A stretch of 64,000 bases of DNA from NCBI RefSeq assembly GCF_964340395.1, contig NC_135569.1:1819123-1883122 (forward strand), written 5' to 3'. The notes beneath the pieces are model-generated. The model saw only the letters and a program-made list of their open reading frames with translations, was not told where the DNA came from and ran no database searches. The translations under genes were made by a program, and so were the position numbers. Below, in pieces: positions 33,401 to 40,800 of the stretch. The first letter of the stretch is position 1. Each line of letters opens with the position of its first letter. The DNA comes from Glandiceps talaboti. Taxonomy: Eukaryota; Hemichordata; Enteropneusta; Spengelidae.

Positions 33401-34087
33401 TGGATCGCAGCCTCGCGACCGCGCTTGCATTTGTCAACACCTACACTTCTGGTCGCCTATGTCAATACACGTGAATGTTTCTTCCAAACAGTTTAATTTG
33501 TAACAAATAAGATAAACGCAAGTTTTAAGCTCATATAATTATGGAGGTGGGAAATTTAAATATGTACAGTATCTTTCCAGAGCAAAATTACGAGATGTCT
33601 ACAACTGAAAATGGGAAAGAAACATTCCTGTGTATAAGCATAGCCGACCGGAAGTGTAGTTGTCGACATTAGAACGCGTTGTCGCGCGACTTCGTTCCAT
33701 TTGACTCACAGTGATGTGTAGAATTGTATTGCAGGTAGTGAGAATTGTGTAAATATATTTTTACTGCGTAGTTCTGATATACATCTTTAGTAACCATGGC
33801 AACCTATTTAGTCTAGTTTCATCTTCCCAACAACTGATGATATCAAATTTCTACAACTTACCAATTGGAGCATTATCATATATAAGTAAATCATACGCTC
33901 CTTGGTATCCAACACGATAATTTGTTCTGGTCCCGGAATCCCACTGAACAACAACAGTCTTATCCGGTGAGGCTGTACTTCCGGCCTTGCCAATTTCTAC
34001 TAAGGTACCGACGTGACCTTCCCCATCGTCTTGGTTACCCCACTTCCAGTCAGGACCACGCACAACTCTCAGACCTACGTCTATCAT
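11478..34087 (-). CDS. mib2: Mind bomb 2 E3 ubiquitin ligase, 19 coding exons (three-RING form)
   Basis: I assembled 19 exons from splice signals and phase. In transcript order they are 34087-33862, 29731-29560, 28730-28624, 28253-28059, 27565-27414, 26549-26439, 23796-23692, 23457-23283, 22856-22723, 22112-21964, 21668-21512, 20176-20022, 18761-18635, 17914-17705, 17200-17022, 16665-16431, 15917-15803, 15379-15314 and 11704-11478. The total is 2997 nt, 998 residues plus stop, with no phase break and GT-AG introns throughout. The domains are MIB/HERC2 1, ZZ finger, MIB/HERC2 2, two REP units, about eight ankyrin repeats, a Gln-rich linker and RINGs at about 829-862, 879-913 and 954-986. Mind bomb ligases ubiquitinate Delta/Jagged ligands to promote endocytosis and Notch signalling. 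Motifs such as RVGHKGKVD and [11 protein letters not shown] favour MIB2 over MIB1, but three RINGs is the MIB1 number. The ATG at 34087 follows an in-frame stop and a likely 3' splice site at 34113-34114, so a non-coding 5' exon probably lies upstream. Confidence 0.95.
12080..12560. repeat. Minisatellite (45-bp and ~58-bp units) rich in GTGATTGGTTACA
   Basis: The last four or five units have an exact 45-bp period (TCCTACAG starts at 12363, 12408, 12453, 12498 and 12543); earlier ones are longer and more diverged. Each contains GATTGGTT, an inverted CCAAT-box-like word. The period is a multiple of three, so both strands show repetitive open frames; these are not judged coding. Confidence 0.93.
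12838..13000. repeat. 82-bp two-copy tandem duplication
   Basis: Two copies begin AGTGTAGTTTCTATGATCAA at 12838 and 12920 and differ at only a few positions. Confidence 0.92.
13281..13535. mobile_element. MITE family 1, copy A
   Basis: A 255-bp element with exact 17-bp terminal inverted repeats CAATAGGGAACTTGCAA / TTGCAAGTTCCCTATTG. If the TA in each is the target site duplication, the element starts GGGAACTTGCAA, which fits a Tc1/mariner-related MITE. The interior includes ACTGAGCATGCTCAG. It lies in MIB2 intron 18 and is strongly similar to copy B at 23841-24061. Confidence 0.9.
14925..15240. repeat. Two-copy repeat with CAGACAGACAG tracts and a copied exon 18 end
   Basis: Two related units (about 14940-15095 and 15105-15240) share TTTGAGAGA-TAATGA-ACAGAGACAGACTGAC, CAGACA tracts, ACAAATACCTC and TTACAGGGAGGA. 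At 15077-15105 the plus-strand string ATTCCTAAAA...ACCTTTGCCAAGTTTT repeats the exon 18 end, donor and first intron bases found at 15298-15330. The GAGA-TAATGA plus CAGACA pattern is a common type of dispersed repeat in marine invertebrates, so an older element may be involved. Confidence 0.75.
15314..15379 (-). CDS. mib2: MIB2 coding exon 18: end of RING 2
   Basis: A 66-base exon encodes [20 protein letters not shown] plus GK (residues 902-923), completing RING 2 at C913. The donor is GCAAAG|GTACGT. The exon end and donor are copied about 220 bases further into the intron. Confidence 0.93.
15475..15662. repeat. ACAAAT hexanucleotide microsatellite
   Basis: ACAAAT/AAATAC units, irregular at first and perfect from about 15594. 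It is probably related to the ACGAAT tract nearby by a single-base difference (ACAAAT against ACGAAT, the product expected from CG to CA change). Confidence 0.95.
15722..15798. repeat. ACGAAT hexanucleotide microsatellite at the exon 17 donor
   Basis: About a dozen perfect ACGAAT units occur on the plus strand; on the transcribed strand TTCGTA repeats begin right after the donor GTGAG. The tract is rich in CG dinucleotides. Confidence 0.95.
15803..15917 (-). CDS. mib2: MIB2 coding exon 17: first part of RING 2
   Basis: Encodes residues 864-901: [20 protein letters not shown] then VACK, the first five metal ligands of RING 2 (from C879). The intron splits the RING. The donor is AAAG|GTGAG, and a CG-containing hexanucleotide repeat begins only about 6 bases into the intron. 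Confidence 0.94.
16431..16665 (-). CDS. mib2: MIB2 coding exon 16: glutamine-rich linker and RING 1
   Basis: Encodes residues 785-863. A Gln-rich stretch (about 787-806; CAA/CAG codons) is followed by RING 1: C829 in HDCRMC, then [20 protein letters not shown] and YVC to C862. This is the C3HC5-type RING seen in MIB1 but, as I recall, absent from vertebrate MIB2. The donor is AAG|GTGGGT. The Gln codons are an expandable repeat. Confidence 0.93.
17022..17200 (-). CDS. mib2: MIB2 coding exon 15: last ankyrin repeat
   Basis: Encodes about residues 726-784, with [20 protein letters not shown] and [20 protein letters not shown]. This matches the 'CFLA..GAD......G.SPLDL' ankyrin end of MIB proteins. 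The donor is AGAAG|GTAAGA. Confidence 0.93.
17310..17704 (-). repeat. About 96-bp repeat array copying the exon 14 end and 5' splice site
   Basis: Four intronic units follow exon 14 at about 96-bp spacing (near 17700, 17604, 17508 and 17410), with a weaker one near 17315. The unit at about 17410-17431 repeats the exon end TTCACCAATGGTAGCTGAG perfectly and keeps a good donor (GTAAGA). Intermediate units are changed (GTAATA, or GTAAGA after a diverged end). Confidence 0.92.
17705..17914 (-). CDS. mib2: MIB2 coding exon 14: ankyrin repeats
   Basis: Encodes residues 656-725: [20 protein letters not shown] and [20 protein letters not shown], then a variable stretch ending NSPMVAE. The last ~19 exon bases and the donor GTAAGA are amplified in the following intron. 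Confidence 0.95.
18020..18085. repeat. Dispersed palindromic motif, copy 2
   Basis: Contains ATACCCTATATATAGGGTGT with flanks that match 8930-8985 in reverse orientation (AGCCTGATACCC, GTAATTACAGAGTTACA). Confidence 0.6.
18380..18634 (-). repeat. About 60-bp array repeating the exon 13 5' splice site
   Basis: Three to four units of about 60 bp each contain, on the coding strand, GTGAGAGGTCAACC or GTGAGATGTCAACC preceded by GGTGGAGGG. The proximal one is the real donor context of exon 13. Unlike the exon 10 and exon 14 arrays, the exon sequence itself is not included. Confidence 0.88.
18635..18761 (-). CDS. mib2: MIB2 coding exon 13: ankyrin repeat
   Basis: Encodes about residues 613-655 ([40 protein letters not shown]). 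The conserved [15 protein letters not shown] block is shared by MIB1 and MIB2. The donor ACAAAG|GTGAGAGG lies at the edge of a ~60-bp intronic array. Confidence 0.95.
20022..20176 (-). CDS. mib2: MIB2 coding exon 12: ankyrin repeats
   Basis: Encodes about residues 562-612 ([38 protein letters not shown]). The 5' half of the exon with its acceptor has decayed copies upstream in intron 11. The donor is AACTT|GTAAGT. Confidence 0.95.
20281..20730 (-). repeat. Decayed tandem copies of the 5' part of MIB2 exon 12
   Basis: The plus-strand string TTGTTAGCTTTGGCTATAGC of exon 12 is repeated in intron 11 at about 20289 and, with changes, at about 20461. Each copy is followed by the counterpart of the acceptor region and intron (TATAAATTTA, TTTGG or CTGGGTGAAAAT). 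A weaker fourth copy may be at 20697-20730. The copies encode broken pieces of an ankyrin repeat and are not usable exons as they stand. Confidence 0.82.
21416..21460. repeat. GA/GT microsatellite with poly-G run
   Basis: GAGAGA, then GTGTGT, then a G run of 14 or so, about 50 bases past the exon 11 donor in MIB2 intron 11. Confidence 0.95.
21512..21668 (-). CDS. mib2: MIB2 coding exon 11: ankyrin repeat
   Basis: Encodes residues 509-561 ([46 protein letters not shown]). It is a canonical ankyrin repeat in phase with its neighbours. A GA/GT microsatellite and a poly-G run lie about 50 bases inside the following intron (21416-21460). Confidence 0.95.
21735..21963 (-). repeat. 58-bp repeat array copying the exon 10 end and 5' splice site
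   Basis: The plus-strand motif ACTTAC (GTAAGT on the coding strand) recurs at 21842, 21900 and 21958, exactly 58 bp apart; the last is the true exon 10 donor. Each unit also contains a near copy of the exon end, ATTATGCCATATTTGG or a variant. Two further diverged units extend to about 21735. Confidence 0.92.
21964..22112 (-). CDS. mib2: MIB2 coding exon 10: ankyrin repeats
   Basis: Encodes residues 460-508, with [20 protein letters not shown] and [12 protein letters not shown], consensus ankyrin helices. The donor (TTTGG|GTAAGT) is the first of a series of 58-bp repeats that also copy the last ~26 exon bases. Confidence 0.95.
22324..22622. mobile_element. Foldback repeat with CAGAGCTCGAAATTAAC ends
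   Basis: The left end CAGAGCTCGAAATTAAC is the imperfect inverse of the right end GTAAATTTTGAGCCCTG. Inside, GGTAGTCCCA/GGTAGCCC words are paired with their complements. It lies in MIB2 intron 9. Words of the same family (GAAATTAGCAG, GTCCAGGACACA) occur at 62338-62385 and in the array at 62657-63573. Confidence 0.6.
22723..22856 (-). CDS. mib2: MIB2 coding exon 9: linker into ankyrin region
   Basis: Encodes residues 415-459, with [10 protein letters not shown] and [20 protein letters not shown], the helix pair that opens the ankyrin stack. The exon starts after TTTGTACAG and ends TCAAAG|GTAAGT in phase 0. Confidence 0.93.
23283..23457 (-). CDS. mib2: MIB2 coding exon 8: end of REP region and linker
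   Basis: Encodes residues 357-414: [20 protein letters not shown] and [14 protein letters not shown], then a polar linker ending ADREDLETS. The acceptor is TTGTCAG and the donor ACAA|GTAAGT. Confidence 0.93.
23519..23691. repeat. 88-bp two-copy tandem repeat abutting the exon 7 donor
   Basis: Two copies begin CTAGCTGCAA at 23521 and 23609 and end with GTGAGACAACTT. The proximal copy ends exactly in the true exon 7 splice donor. In the distal copy the equivalent site is changed (TTTA instead of TTAC on the plus strand). Both also contain an internal ACTTAC, a possible decoy donor on the minus strand. Confidence 0.88.
23692..23796 (-). CDS. mib2: MIB2 coding exon 7: second REP unit
   Basis: Encodes residues 322-356 ([32 protein letters not shown]), the second REP unit with its GHGEW signature. 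The donor GCA|GTAAGT lies at the edge of an 88-bp intronic duplication (23519-23691). Confidence 0.95.
23841..24061. mobile_element. MITE family 1, copy B
   Basis: A 221-bp copy with CAATTGGGAACTTGCAA and TTGCAAGTTCCCTATTG ends, closely similar to copy A at 13281-13535 but lacking about 34 internal bases. It sits in MIB2 intron 6 only 45 bases from exon 7. Confidence 0.9.
25000..25357. mobile_element. Foldback MITE, family 2, copy B
   Basis: Ends are TACAACCAGTGACAGGTAAG and CTTGCCTGTTGCTGGTTGTA, with long imperfect inverted arms including ACTTGGCACAGCATGCTGGA and CACTTGGC-ATGCCAAGTG. It lies in MIB2 intron 6. Confidence 0.85.
25860..26165. repeat. Degenerate ~40-bp repeat with GGGTTGAAATTGA
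   Basis: About eight irregular units of AGGGTTGAAATT-GACAA with intervening TGTAG or TATAAA words. MIB2 intron 6. Confidence 0.85.
26439..26549 (-). CDS. mib2: MIB2 coding exon 6: REP region
   Basis: Encodes residues 285-321 ([32 protein letters not shown]), the second half of the first REP unit. The 5' part of this exon and its 3' splice site are duplicated upstream in the intron (see 26670-26785). The donor is GCCAAG|GTAAGA. Confidence 0.95.
26670..26785 (-). repeat. Partial duplicate of MIB2 exon 6 with its 3' splice site
   Basis: About 185 bases upstream (transcript sense) of exon 6, the sequence repeats the first ~40 exon bases and the adjoining intron. The shared stretch includes TGTTACTCGATGTACAAAAC (plus strand, from 26514 and from 26699), TTTTACCTACAAACTAAAT and TATGTTAGTTTAT. 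The copy keeps the acceptor AG and a short open frame but diverges further in. A more decayed third copy may lie near 26800-26850. Confidence 0.85.
27227..27300. repeat. AAAT tetranucleotide microsatellite
   Basis: AAATAAATGATAAATAAAT tract in MIB2 intron 5. Confidence 0.95.
27414..27565 (-). CDS. mib2: MIB2 coding exon 5: first REP unit
   Basis: Encodes about residues 234-284, ending [18 protein letters not shown]. The GHGGW signature marks the mind bomb repeat (REP) region, implicated in ligand-tail binding. It ends in phase 0 at GAT|GTAAGT. Confidence 0.95.
28059..28253 (-). CDS. mib2: MIB2 coding exon 4: remainder of second MIB/HERC2 domain
   Basis: Encodes about residues 169-233, with [19 protein letters not shown] and [15 protein letters not shown], nearly identical to vertebrate MIB2 and different from MIB1. 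It ends [10 protein letters not shown] before the donor GTAAGT. Confidence 0.96.
28624..28730 (-). CDS. mib2: MIB2 coding exon 3: linker and start of second MIB/HERC2 domain
   Basis: Encodes about residues 133-168: a basic linker, then [20 protein letters not shown], the conserved start of MIB/HERC2 domain 2. The acceptor is TGTAG at 28731 and the donor GATG|GTAAGA. It joins in phase with the exons on both sides. Confidence 0.95.
28935..29350. repeat. About 60-bp minisatellite, 6-7 copies
   Basis: Units contain ACAGCTAAAATGATGTAGGC and TTGGTGTTTCACTCATGTGA. MIB2 intron 2; it does not touch an exon edge. Confidence 0.9.
29560..29731 (-). CDS. mib2: MIB2 coding exon 2: ZZ zinc finger
   Basis: Encodes about residues 76-132, including [16 protein letters not shown] and [14 protein letters not shown] with the later His residues of a ZZ finger. 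The start [10 protein letters not shown] is typical of MIB2 orthologues. The donor is GCCGG|GTAGGT; the following codon in the intron would be a stop, so this donor is the only workable one. Confidence 0.95.
30255..30790. repeat. About 165-bp tandem repeat, 3 diverged copies
   Basis: Repeated order: TGCCAAAA, ACAAATTCTTG, CATAACTTTATT, GGACAGAAAT, AGTTATGTTA, CAGTGACCAAATT. The copies are 70-80% alike by eye. MIB2 intron 1. Confidence 0.8.
31400..31768. repeat. About 100-bp tandem repeat, 3-4 diverged copies
   Basis: Units contain TTTATAAACTTCAAA, ACTGCACATA, and GTGTTAATATCTTTGA followed by GTTGTA. MIB2 intron 1. Confidence 0.75.
32700..33090. repeat. Purine-rich minisatellite, ~36-bp units
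   Basis: Units alternate GGGAAAGGGGAGGGGACAAG, AAAGTCAGATATCAGTTGGG and ACCAGGAAAGTTACATATCA. The plus strand is about 80% purine. Two overlapping open frames are repeat artefacts. MIB2 intron 1. Confidence 0.93.
33351..33749. mobile_element. Foldback element with CG-rich ~115-bp inverted arms
   Basis: The left arm (33351-33460) contains CTGCAATACAATTCTA, GAGTCAAATGGA, CGCGACCGCGC and CCTACACTTCTGGTCG. The right arm (33640-33749) carries their reverse complements (TAGAATTGTATTGCAG, TCCATTTGACTC, GTCGCGCGAC, CGACCGGAAGTGTAG). The loop is about 180 bp. It lies in MIB2 intron 1, about 110 bases from coding exon 1. No coding capacity was found. Confidence 0.88.
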
Positions 34088-34112
34088 TATTATTATTCTT
34101 CTTTATTTATTT
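33862..34112 (-). CDS. mib2: MIB2 coding exon 1: first MIB/HERC2 domain
   Basis: Coding begins at the ATG at 34087-34085 and encodes residues 1-75 ([36 protein letters not shown]). These are hallmarks of the MIB/HERC2 domain, which in mind bomb helps bind the Notch ligand tail. Bases 34088-34112 are 5'UTR, with an in-frame TAA; a TTTTTTGTCTTGCAG acceptor ends at 34113. The donor is ATTG|GTAAGT, ending the exon at 33862. Confidence 0.95.
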
Positions 34113-34990
34113 CTGCAAGACAAAAAATGTCATCCTTATTACTAAAACAGTACATACAAACTAATGTCTGTGTTCAAGTCATCATTCACAAATTTTATAC
34201 CGTTCAATTCTTGTTATCTGTACTTAGTTTACCTCATCCTATAGGATCAAAACTGAAAATAGAATAAGGTTGACTCATTCTCTAAATGTACACATACATG
34301 TAGTACGTGTAATGCAAGTGTAGCATGCGTAGCAGAAGTCGTTCAAGAAATTATTTTTATGATGTGCCTAGGGAGTCAAAATCTATTTCACAATGCCTAG
34401 GGAGTCAAAATCTATTTCAAGAATTAGCTACAAACTCTATATGAAATTTGAGTTTCAAACACTTCCTTACATTTTAGTCTGACAGAATCTTCTATAATAA
34501 AGACATTACAACAGATTCCTACATGTAATTATGAATAATAAACTGAAGGACAATAATTTCTATATCTTTCATGGCATTCTTCTTTATAATCTATTTTTCC
34601 AAACACATAGTAATAAATTTTCACTCTAATAAATCAACTACTTTACTTGTCCAGCATTACTCACCCTGTCTTGAATTAAATATAAATTTAACGAAATATG
34701 AATATTATTATTATGAAAACATGAATCAAATATTATAACAGAACCCTGCGATGCATCTTGATGGTTGACGTGTTTCATTGTGACATACTTGGTTGGGGTA
34801 TGTGTATGAGTGCTTGCTGTGTTCTCTACAGCTGTTCTTCACAATTGAAGCAAGTGAAAGTGCACAGAAAACAAAAAAGGCATAAGTGAGTAAAAGCATG
34901 AATAAAAAACTATAGGTATTTAATACATGCTTCAAGTATTTGTATGAGTGACATTCTCCCAAGCTAGTGTATAATCTTTGTACTGACGCG
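34113..34990. other. Upstream of MIB2 coding exon 1: probable 5' intron
   Basis: The acceptor-like TTTTTTGTCTTGCAG immediately before exon 1 implies that transcription starts further upstream. The stretch itself shows only a 28-bp tandem duplication (TGCCTAGGGAGTCAAAATCT at about 34366 and 34394). No promoter element was recognised. Confidence 0.5.
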
Positions 34991-35370
34991 ACACAAGCAG
35001 GGTGTGTGTGTGGGGGGGGGGGGGGGGGTGTCTTTTAAGGATTGCCGTAAAGACATAGTGGTTTCACAATGACGATGAGTGCCTACATCATTACATGCCG
35101 TGTTCTCCACACCTGTACAAAATGTACTTTCAAGCCAAGCAAATGAAAATGCTGCAGACAAGTAAGAGTGTAAACATATACCTATGTACCCACAACAGCA
35201 CTTATACACACATGGTTCTTTCAATAAATATACCATCCCAAATAAGAAAATTCACAAAAACAAAACATGATTTTGTTTACATGAACATGTATAGAATACT
35301 TATGGAATCATTTGTATGCAGGTATACAATATTTTCCATAATGCACTTATTTGAAATACCTTGAATTAGT

Positions 35371-35535
35371 ATGCGTATGTACCAATGTATGTAATCACTG
35401 ATACACGAGTACCAAGTAATACATGTATAGTTTTGAATATAAAATAATAAATATGCGTATGTACCAATGTACGCAATCACTGATACACGAGTACCAAGTA
35501 ATACATGTATAGTTTTGAAAATAAAGCAATAAATA
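35371..35535. repeat. 82-bp two-copy tandem duplication
   Basis: ATGCGTATGTACCAATGTA starts at 35371 and 35453; the two copies differ at only a few bases. Confidence 0.95.
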
Positions 35536-35769
35536 CATAAATTAATTATTTTAAACTGGAAATTTAAACTCATCCATTTCATCTAATATCAAAAAAAGAA
35601 TATAATCTACAGAGAATACAGTTTATGACTTCAATAAATATTGTCATTGATATCATTTTTAATCATAAAACTGACTTAGGTATCAGTTCCTATTATGAAC
35701 ATAAACATAACTAGTATAGTACACATATCTAGCCCAGGGACATGTCTTTGTGTTACTGTTTGAATACTA

Positions 35770-36070
35770 CACCAGTCCCATTACAGACCTTCTTGAGATA
35801 GTAACATCAAGACAAGTCTGTGAACTATTGAGAGATAACACAATGGCAAGTCTCTGGCCTACGGTAGACAACTTCTTGAGATAGTAACATCAAGACAAGT
35901 GAGCTTCTTGTGATAGTAACACCAAGACAAGTCTCTGGGTTGGAAAACTTCTTGAGAGTGACATTAAAGACAACAGTCTCTGGGGCAGGAGAGCTTCTTG
36001 AGATAGTAACACCAAGACAAGTCTCTGGGGCAGGAGAGCTTCTTGAGACTACATCGTAACATGTAAAACC
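35770..36070. repeat. Degenerate ~50-bp repeat
   Basis: Recurring CTTCTTGAGATAGTAACA, AAGACAAGTCTCTGG and GGCAGGAGAG words in irregular units. Confidence 0.8.
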
Positions 36071-36559
36071 GAAACAAGTCTCTACTATACTAGGCTCGAG
36101 AGCTTACATACCACCGTACATGTACACGCATTCCCAGCATCAAACAGATCAGATGTCAGACAACATGCCATGTGCTCCTTTAACTAACAAAAGCTGTTAT
36201 CTGTCTTTCCTGACAAATTTATTCAAATTGGTAAAGATGAAATAAAAGAGACAATAAATTACTCTATATCTCATGTCATATTTATGTGATTTACATAACA
36301 AAAGAAAAATGATACATCATTGCCACATGTTAATTATTCATGATGGTTTGGTTCAATCCAGGATTAATCTCAAATACAATGTGACATCTGATATTTTTTA
36401 TATAACAGTAATACAATGTTATGTATGCCACATATGTTGTAGCTGGAATGAAAACTAATATTGTATTGAAAATCATATGATATGGAAATATAACCATAAT
36501 AACTTTACATGTATATATCATGATAAGTACTGGACTGATACTTCTATGTTTTGTTAATA

Positions 36560-37005
36560 CAGTGTTACAGATTTGTACTACTACATTTTGCTACATTGCT
36601 ACAAACTAGTACTACATGTACTGCATTTTGCTAAACTGTTACAAACTAGTACTAATTCATTTTGCTATACTGTTACAAACTAGTACTACTTCTACTACAT
36701 TTTGCTACATTGTTACAGACTAGTACTACATGTACTGCATTTTGCTACACTGTTACAAACTAGTACTACTTCATTTTGCAATACTGTTACAAACTAGTAC
36801 TACCCAGGTACTACATTTTACTACATTGCTACAAACTAGTACTACACTGCATTGTGCTACTGTTACAAACCAGTACTGCTTCATTTTGCTACACTGTTAC
36901 AAACTAGTACTACTTCATTTTGCTACATTGTTACAAACTGCTACAGCATTTTGTTGCATTGTTACAGACTAGTATTACTGCATTTTGCTACATTGTTACA
37001 TATAA
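36560..37005. repeat. Degenerate ~36-40-bp repeat, about 11 copies
   Basis: Units of CATTTTGCTACATTGTTACA followed by AACTAGTACTACT. Open frames on the plus strand are repeat artefacts. Confidence 0.92.
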
Positions 37006-37009
37006 TATT

Positions 37010-40000
37010 TGTACTAAGAAACTCTTTCATTTTGAATCTCCGTTTTTTTCTTCTGTTTTCCCCTAACTGTGTGACAATGGGAGGATATCCAAATTTGTTT
37101 AAAATTTATATTTAGTCTCTTGAATCACCAGAAATGATTCTACACTTTTGTCAACAACCAAACAGCAAGTCGTCCGGATTTCAATATCAGACATGTTAAT
37201 AAGAACTGTTACTGTGCACCCTTCCCCTAGTTTTTCACATATTGTACAACAAGCCTTATCAAAATATTTAAATAATGTGGCAAAAACTTTACAATACATT
37301 ACTCACTGTGGTAACAAACTCTAGCAAAAAGACTGCATGATATCCCCTTCCTGCATATATAAAATATCTGGTCAACTTCCTTTTCTATGTAAGACTGATC
37401 TGAATACAAATATTTTGAGAGGTTTTTTGACACTGAAGGGCTCAAACAATACAGGTCAGTCAACCTTTTTTAATGACCTTACATGTACAGTGAAGTGCTA
37501 ACAACTACATTGGTAGATAGGTATTTTTGCTAAGTTTTAGGATTTCCTGAATCAGAGGGAAGTATCTGGTAAAACTTATATTTAAATACGTTATCATAAC
37601 CCTCGTAAAATGACTAGAGATTGGGAACTTAGGTACAGCTTTTACCTACTCACTAACCCTATCAAAATACTGGCAGGGATGGATAGTCAAATGGATAGAT
37701 TTTACCTACATGTACTTGCTGCTCCTACGAAAAACAATGTTGATTGATTTACATATAACTGTGTCTGGAACCTTTGTACATGTATACAAAGTCGTTCATT
37801 CGCTTAAACTTCAATCCTACAATTGACCAATTTCCACCAAAAGGAAGTTCCAAACATGGTAGATCTACCAGTACATGTAAAGTATACATGTAAATTCCTT
37901 AAGCCTAGGGCTTTAATTATCTTGAGAAATCCCCATAAAGGGACACGATACAACCAAAAGTGTACTTTGTTTTACTCCTTGCCAGATTAATCTAAATGAA
38001 ACTAGACTGACACAATTCCTACCATACACATCTATACTAGCCACTATACAATACTATTGTTCCCTTTGGAACCAATGCGGTCAGAGGTTACCATAATTCA
38101 TACTAATTTGTCACCTAGAGTTATAGTACCATATTGTTGAAATATCTATTAATTGACATAATTTATTATATGTGAATTACAGTGTCAATAACTCATCCGT
38201 GTCCTGAAAACCATTAAGAGTTCCAATCATAATCAGAAGACGCTGTCGGAATACAAATTTAGTCTGAATATAATATACACCGACACAATGTAAACTACCA
38301 ACTTTCCACCATGGAATCTCTGTTATACATGATGTTAGATACGTTTGATGCCGACTTGACCTGAAGAGGGTTAAAAGCCAACTTTGGATAAGGATTGAAA
38401 TTTCTGCATGAATTTGAAGTCTTATTTTTTCTATCTTCAGTCAGATTTGTTTTACATAATTAGCATAAAAATAGAGGTGATCAACATTCGTTGTCTACGA
38501 TGTGAAACTTCTACAAAGTACAACTGTTTGTACACCACGTATGTCTGACTATCCATATAGTCTAGTTCCTATACGATGTGTTACGATTACTACGATCATC
38601 TCCACTCACGTATAGGGAAAGTCTTTATTCTAGCACAGAAATCTGTGCTACCTTCGACTGCGTTCATATAAAGGTGACGACATTGTCACTGGGTGAAGGG
38701 TAAACTATTTTTTGTTTCAGTAACTGTACTTTTTTTACTATTGTAACCTTTCACCAGAAACATTACAATCCTTAAGTTCTGATCAGGTAACCAACCACCT
38801 CTTGACCATTTACTGATGTACATTGTACATGTATGTGTACACTAGCTTGATATCCATTTGTAAACAATCATACTCTGCCCGTACCTCAGTTACTCAGGTA
38901 TGGGCCCAATTACTTGCATGTCATTACCTGTAATTTATAGGATGTTGAGACAACATGCAGCGTTGTATTGCCTTGAAGTACAAATAAGTTCAAAACATAC
39001 ATAAAAAGTATGAAATATATTACTCAAGATGAAGCATCTATGATCTAGGGCATTTGTAAATCATGCACGTTCTAACATCAACTGTTTTCTGACACTAAAA
39101 CTGTAGAGTAAAAGAAAACCATTTAATATACACTGATATACAGATGTACATTCAATACTACTCACTAAAGGAAAATTTCTCATTCTATTTAGCCCTTGGA
39201 GAAACAGTAATAGCACTTGATATAAATTACATGTACCATTACGGCTACATACAGCTGGGCCTGGAGGACATAAATGTAAACTACAAATTATCTATCAGTC
39301 TGGTGCTGTCAAGTTGTGACTCAATTCTATAATCGACTCAGCTCAGTATAAAACTTCACCACTGTTCACTGTTTCAATTTTTTACTGATTATTGGACATA
39401 CAATTTCAATTTTTTTAATGAAAAAACATATTTTAAGCAAAATAAATCCAAAATAAATCCTGCAATTCCTGTCAACACTTCCTACATTGTACACTCAGCA
39501 TGATCAAATTGAAACATTACAATATTCATAATACATATTTCTCACTCTTTTTAACATAGAATCATCAATGTCCAAGGACGAATACATTTCTATTAGTCAT
39601 TAATATCGACATATTTGTCACCCTTTCCCAGCTAACCTAATTACCGATGGTTTTTATCCAACCAATCAGTAATTAAATTTCAGTTGGTATTTCATTTCAA
39701 TGATGAATGAATACCATTCACATGACTGTTCAAATTTGCATTCACGGCAGACATTTTTAGCGATAGTTTGACTGATGGATGCCAGACCGTTATCAAATAC
39801 GATGAACCCCGATAGTTCAACTGCTATCCCTATTGGCTCATTAACAGGAAATGTTGGAAATTGAAAATTGATTTGCCTCTCAGATATTCTTTCTAGTATC
39901 AGACACATCACAGTAATTTCAGAATAGCAGCTATACAATATGTCTATGTAAACATTACATATTACTGTGCCTAAATTGTCAATATCCACTACAAACATCC

Positions 40001-40440
40001 CAATCTACCTTGTTAAATTTAATATATCACCAGTTGTCATATTTATGACTTAAAATTCAATATTTCATATCTCATATGTCATATTTACAATACATACAAT
40101 AATTTCTACTGAATAGACATGTACACCAAATGGGGAACATCAGTGCAGAAAATAAAAAGGCACCTTCATTTAGCTTTGTGTTTCTGGAGTCATTTTATGA
40201 ATTACTTTTGTTATTCAGATATGATAATATTTTTTATTTATTTTGCTTTTTATTTATTTTTTTTTTTTTAGGTATGTACAGAACGCAGGACAGGTGTCAA
40301 TATCATTAATGTCAAACAGTGATGCAATATGAGTAATGGTTTGCATAATATTGAAAACAAGCCTGCAACAGTCTGTCCTACATCACCGTTCAGGTCTTCA
40401 GCTAATCCCGAATATTCTTATCCTATGATCTTGGATTAGC
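37010..40440. other. Non-coding stretch, no gene supported
   Basis: AT-rich sequence rich in the word TACATGTA. A 110-codon open frame on the minus strand (39666-39998) has no recognisable domain and no clear splice context, so I do not call it a gene. No element was identified. Confidence 0.5.
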
Positions 40441-40479
40441 ATTACAACCACATAGAATCATTGTTTAGATATGGGCCAA

Positions 40480-40800
40480 CTTTTTCTAGAGTTTCTGCCA
40501 AATAAGCCACATGGAATCATTGTTTTGTTATGGACCAACTTTTTCTAGAGTTTCTGCCAAATAAGCCACATGGAATCATTGTTTTGTTATAGCCCAACTT
40601 TTTCTACATAGTTTCTGCCAAATAAGCCACATGGAATCATTGTTTTGTTATGGACTTTTTCTATAGTTTCTGCCAAATAAGCCACATGGAATCATTGTTT
40701 TGTTATGGACTTTTTCTATAGTTTCTGCCAAATAAGCCACATGGAATCATTGTTTTGCTCTGGACCAACTTTTTCTATTATAGTTTCTGCCAAACGAGCC
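40480..40800. repeat. 55-61-bp minisatellite, about 6 copies
   Basis: Units contain AAATAAGCCACATGGAATCA and TTTTTCTA-AGTTTCTGCC. CCACATGG recurs at about 40507, 40566, 40627, 40682 and 40737. A more diverged unit may be at 40920-40990. Confidence 0.92.

Noticed and set aside
39666-39998. 110-codon minus-strand frame with Cys residues
   Set aside because: No recognisable domain, no splice context and no neighbouring exons; could be chance in AT-rich DNA.
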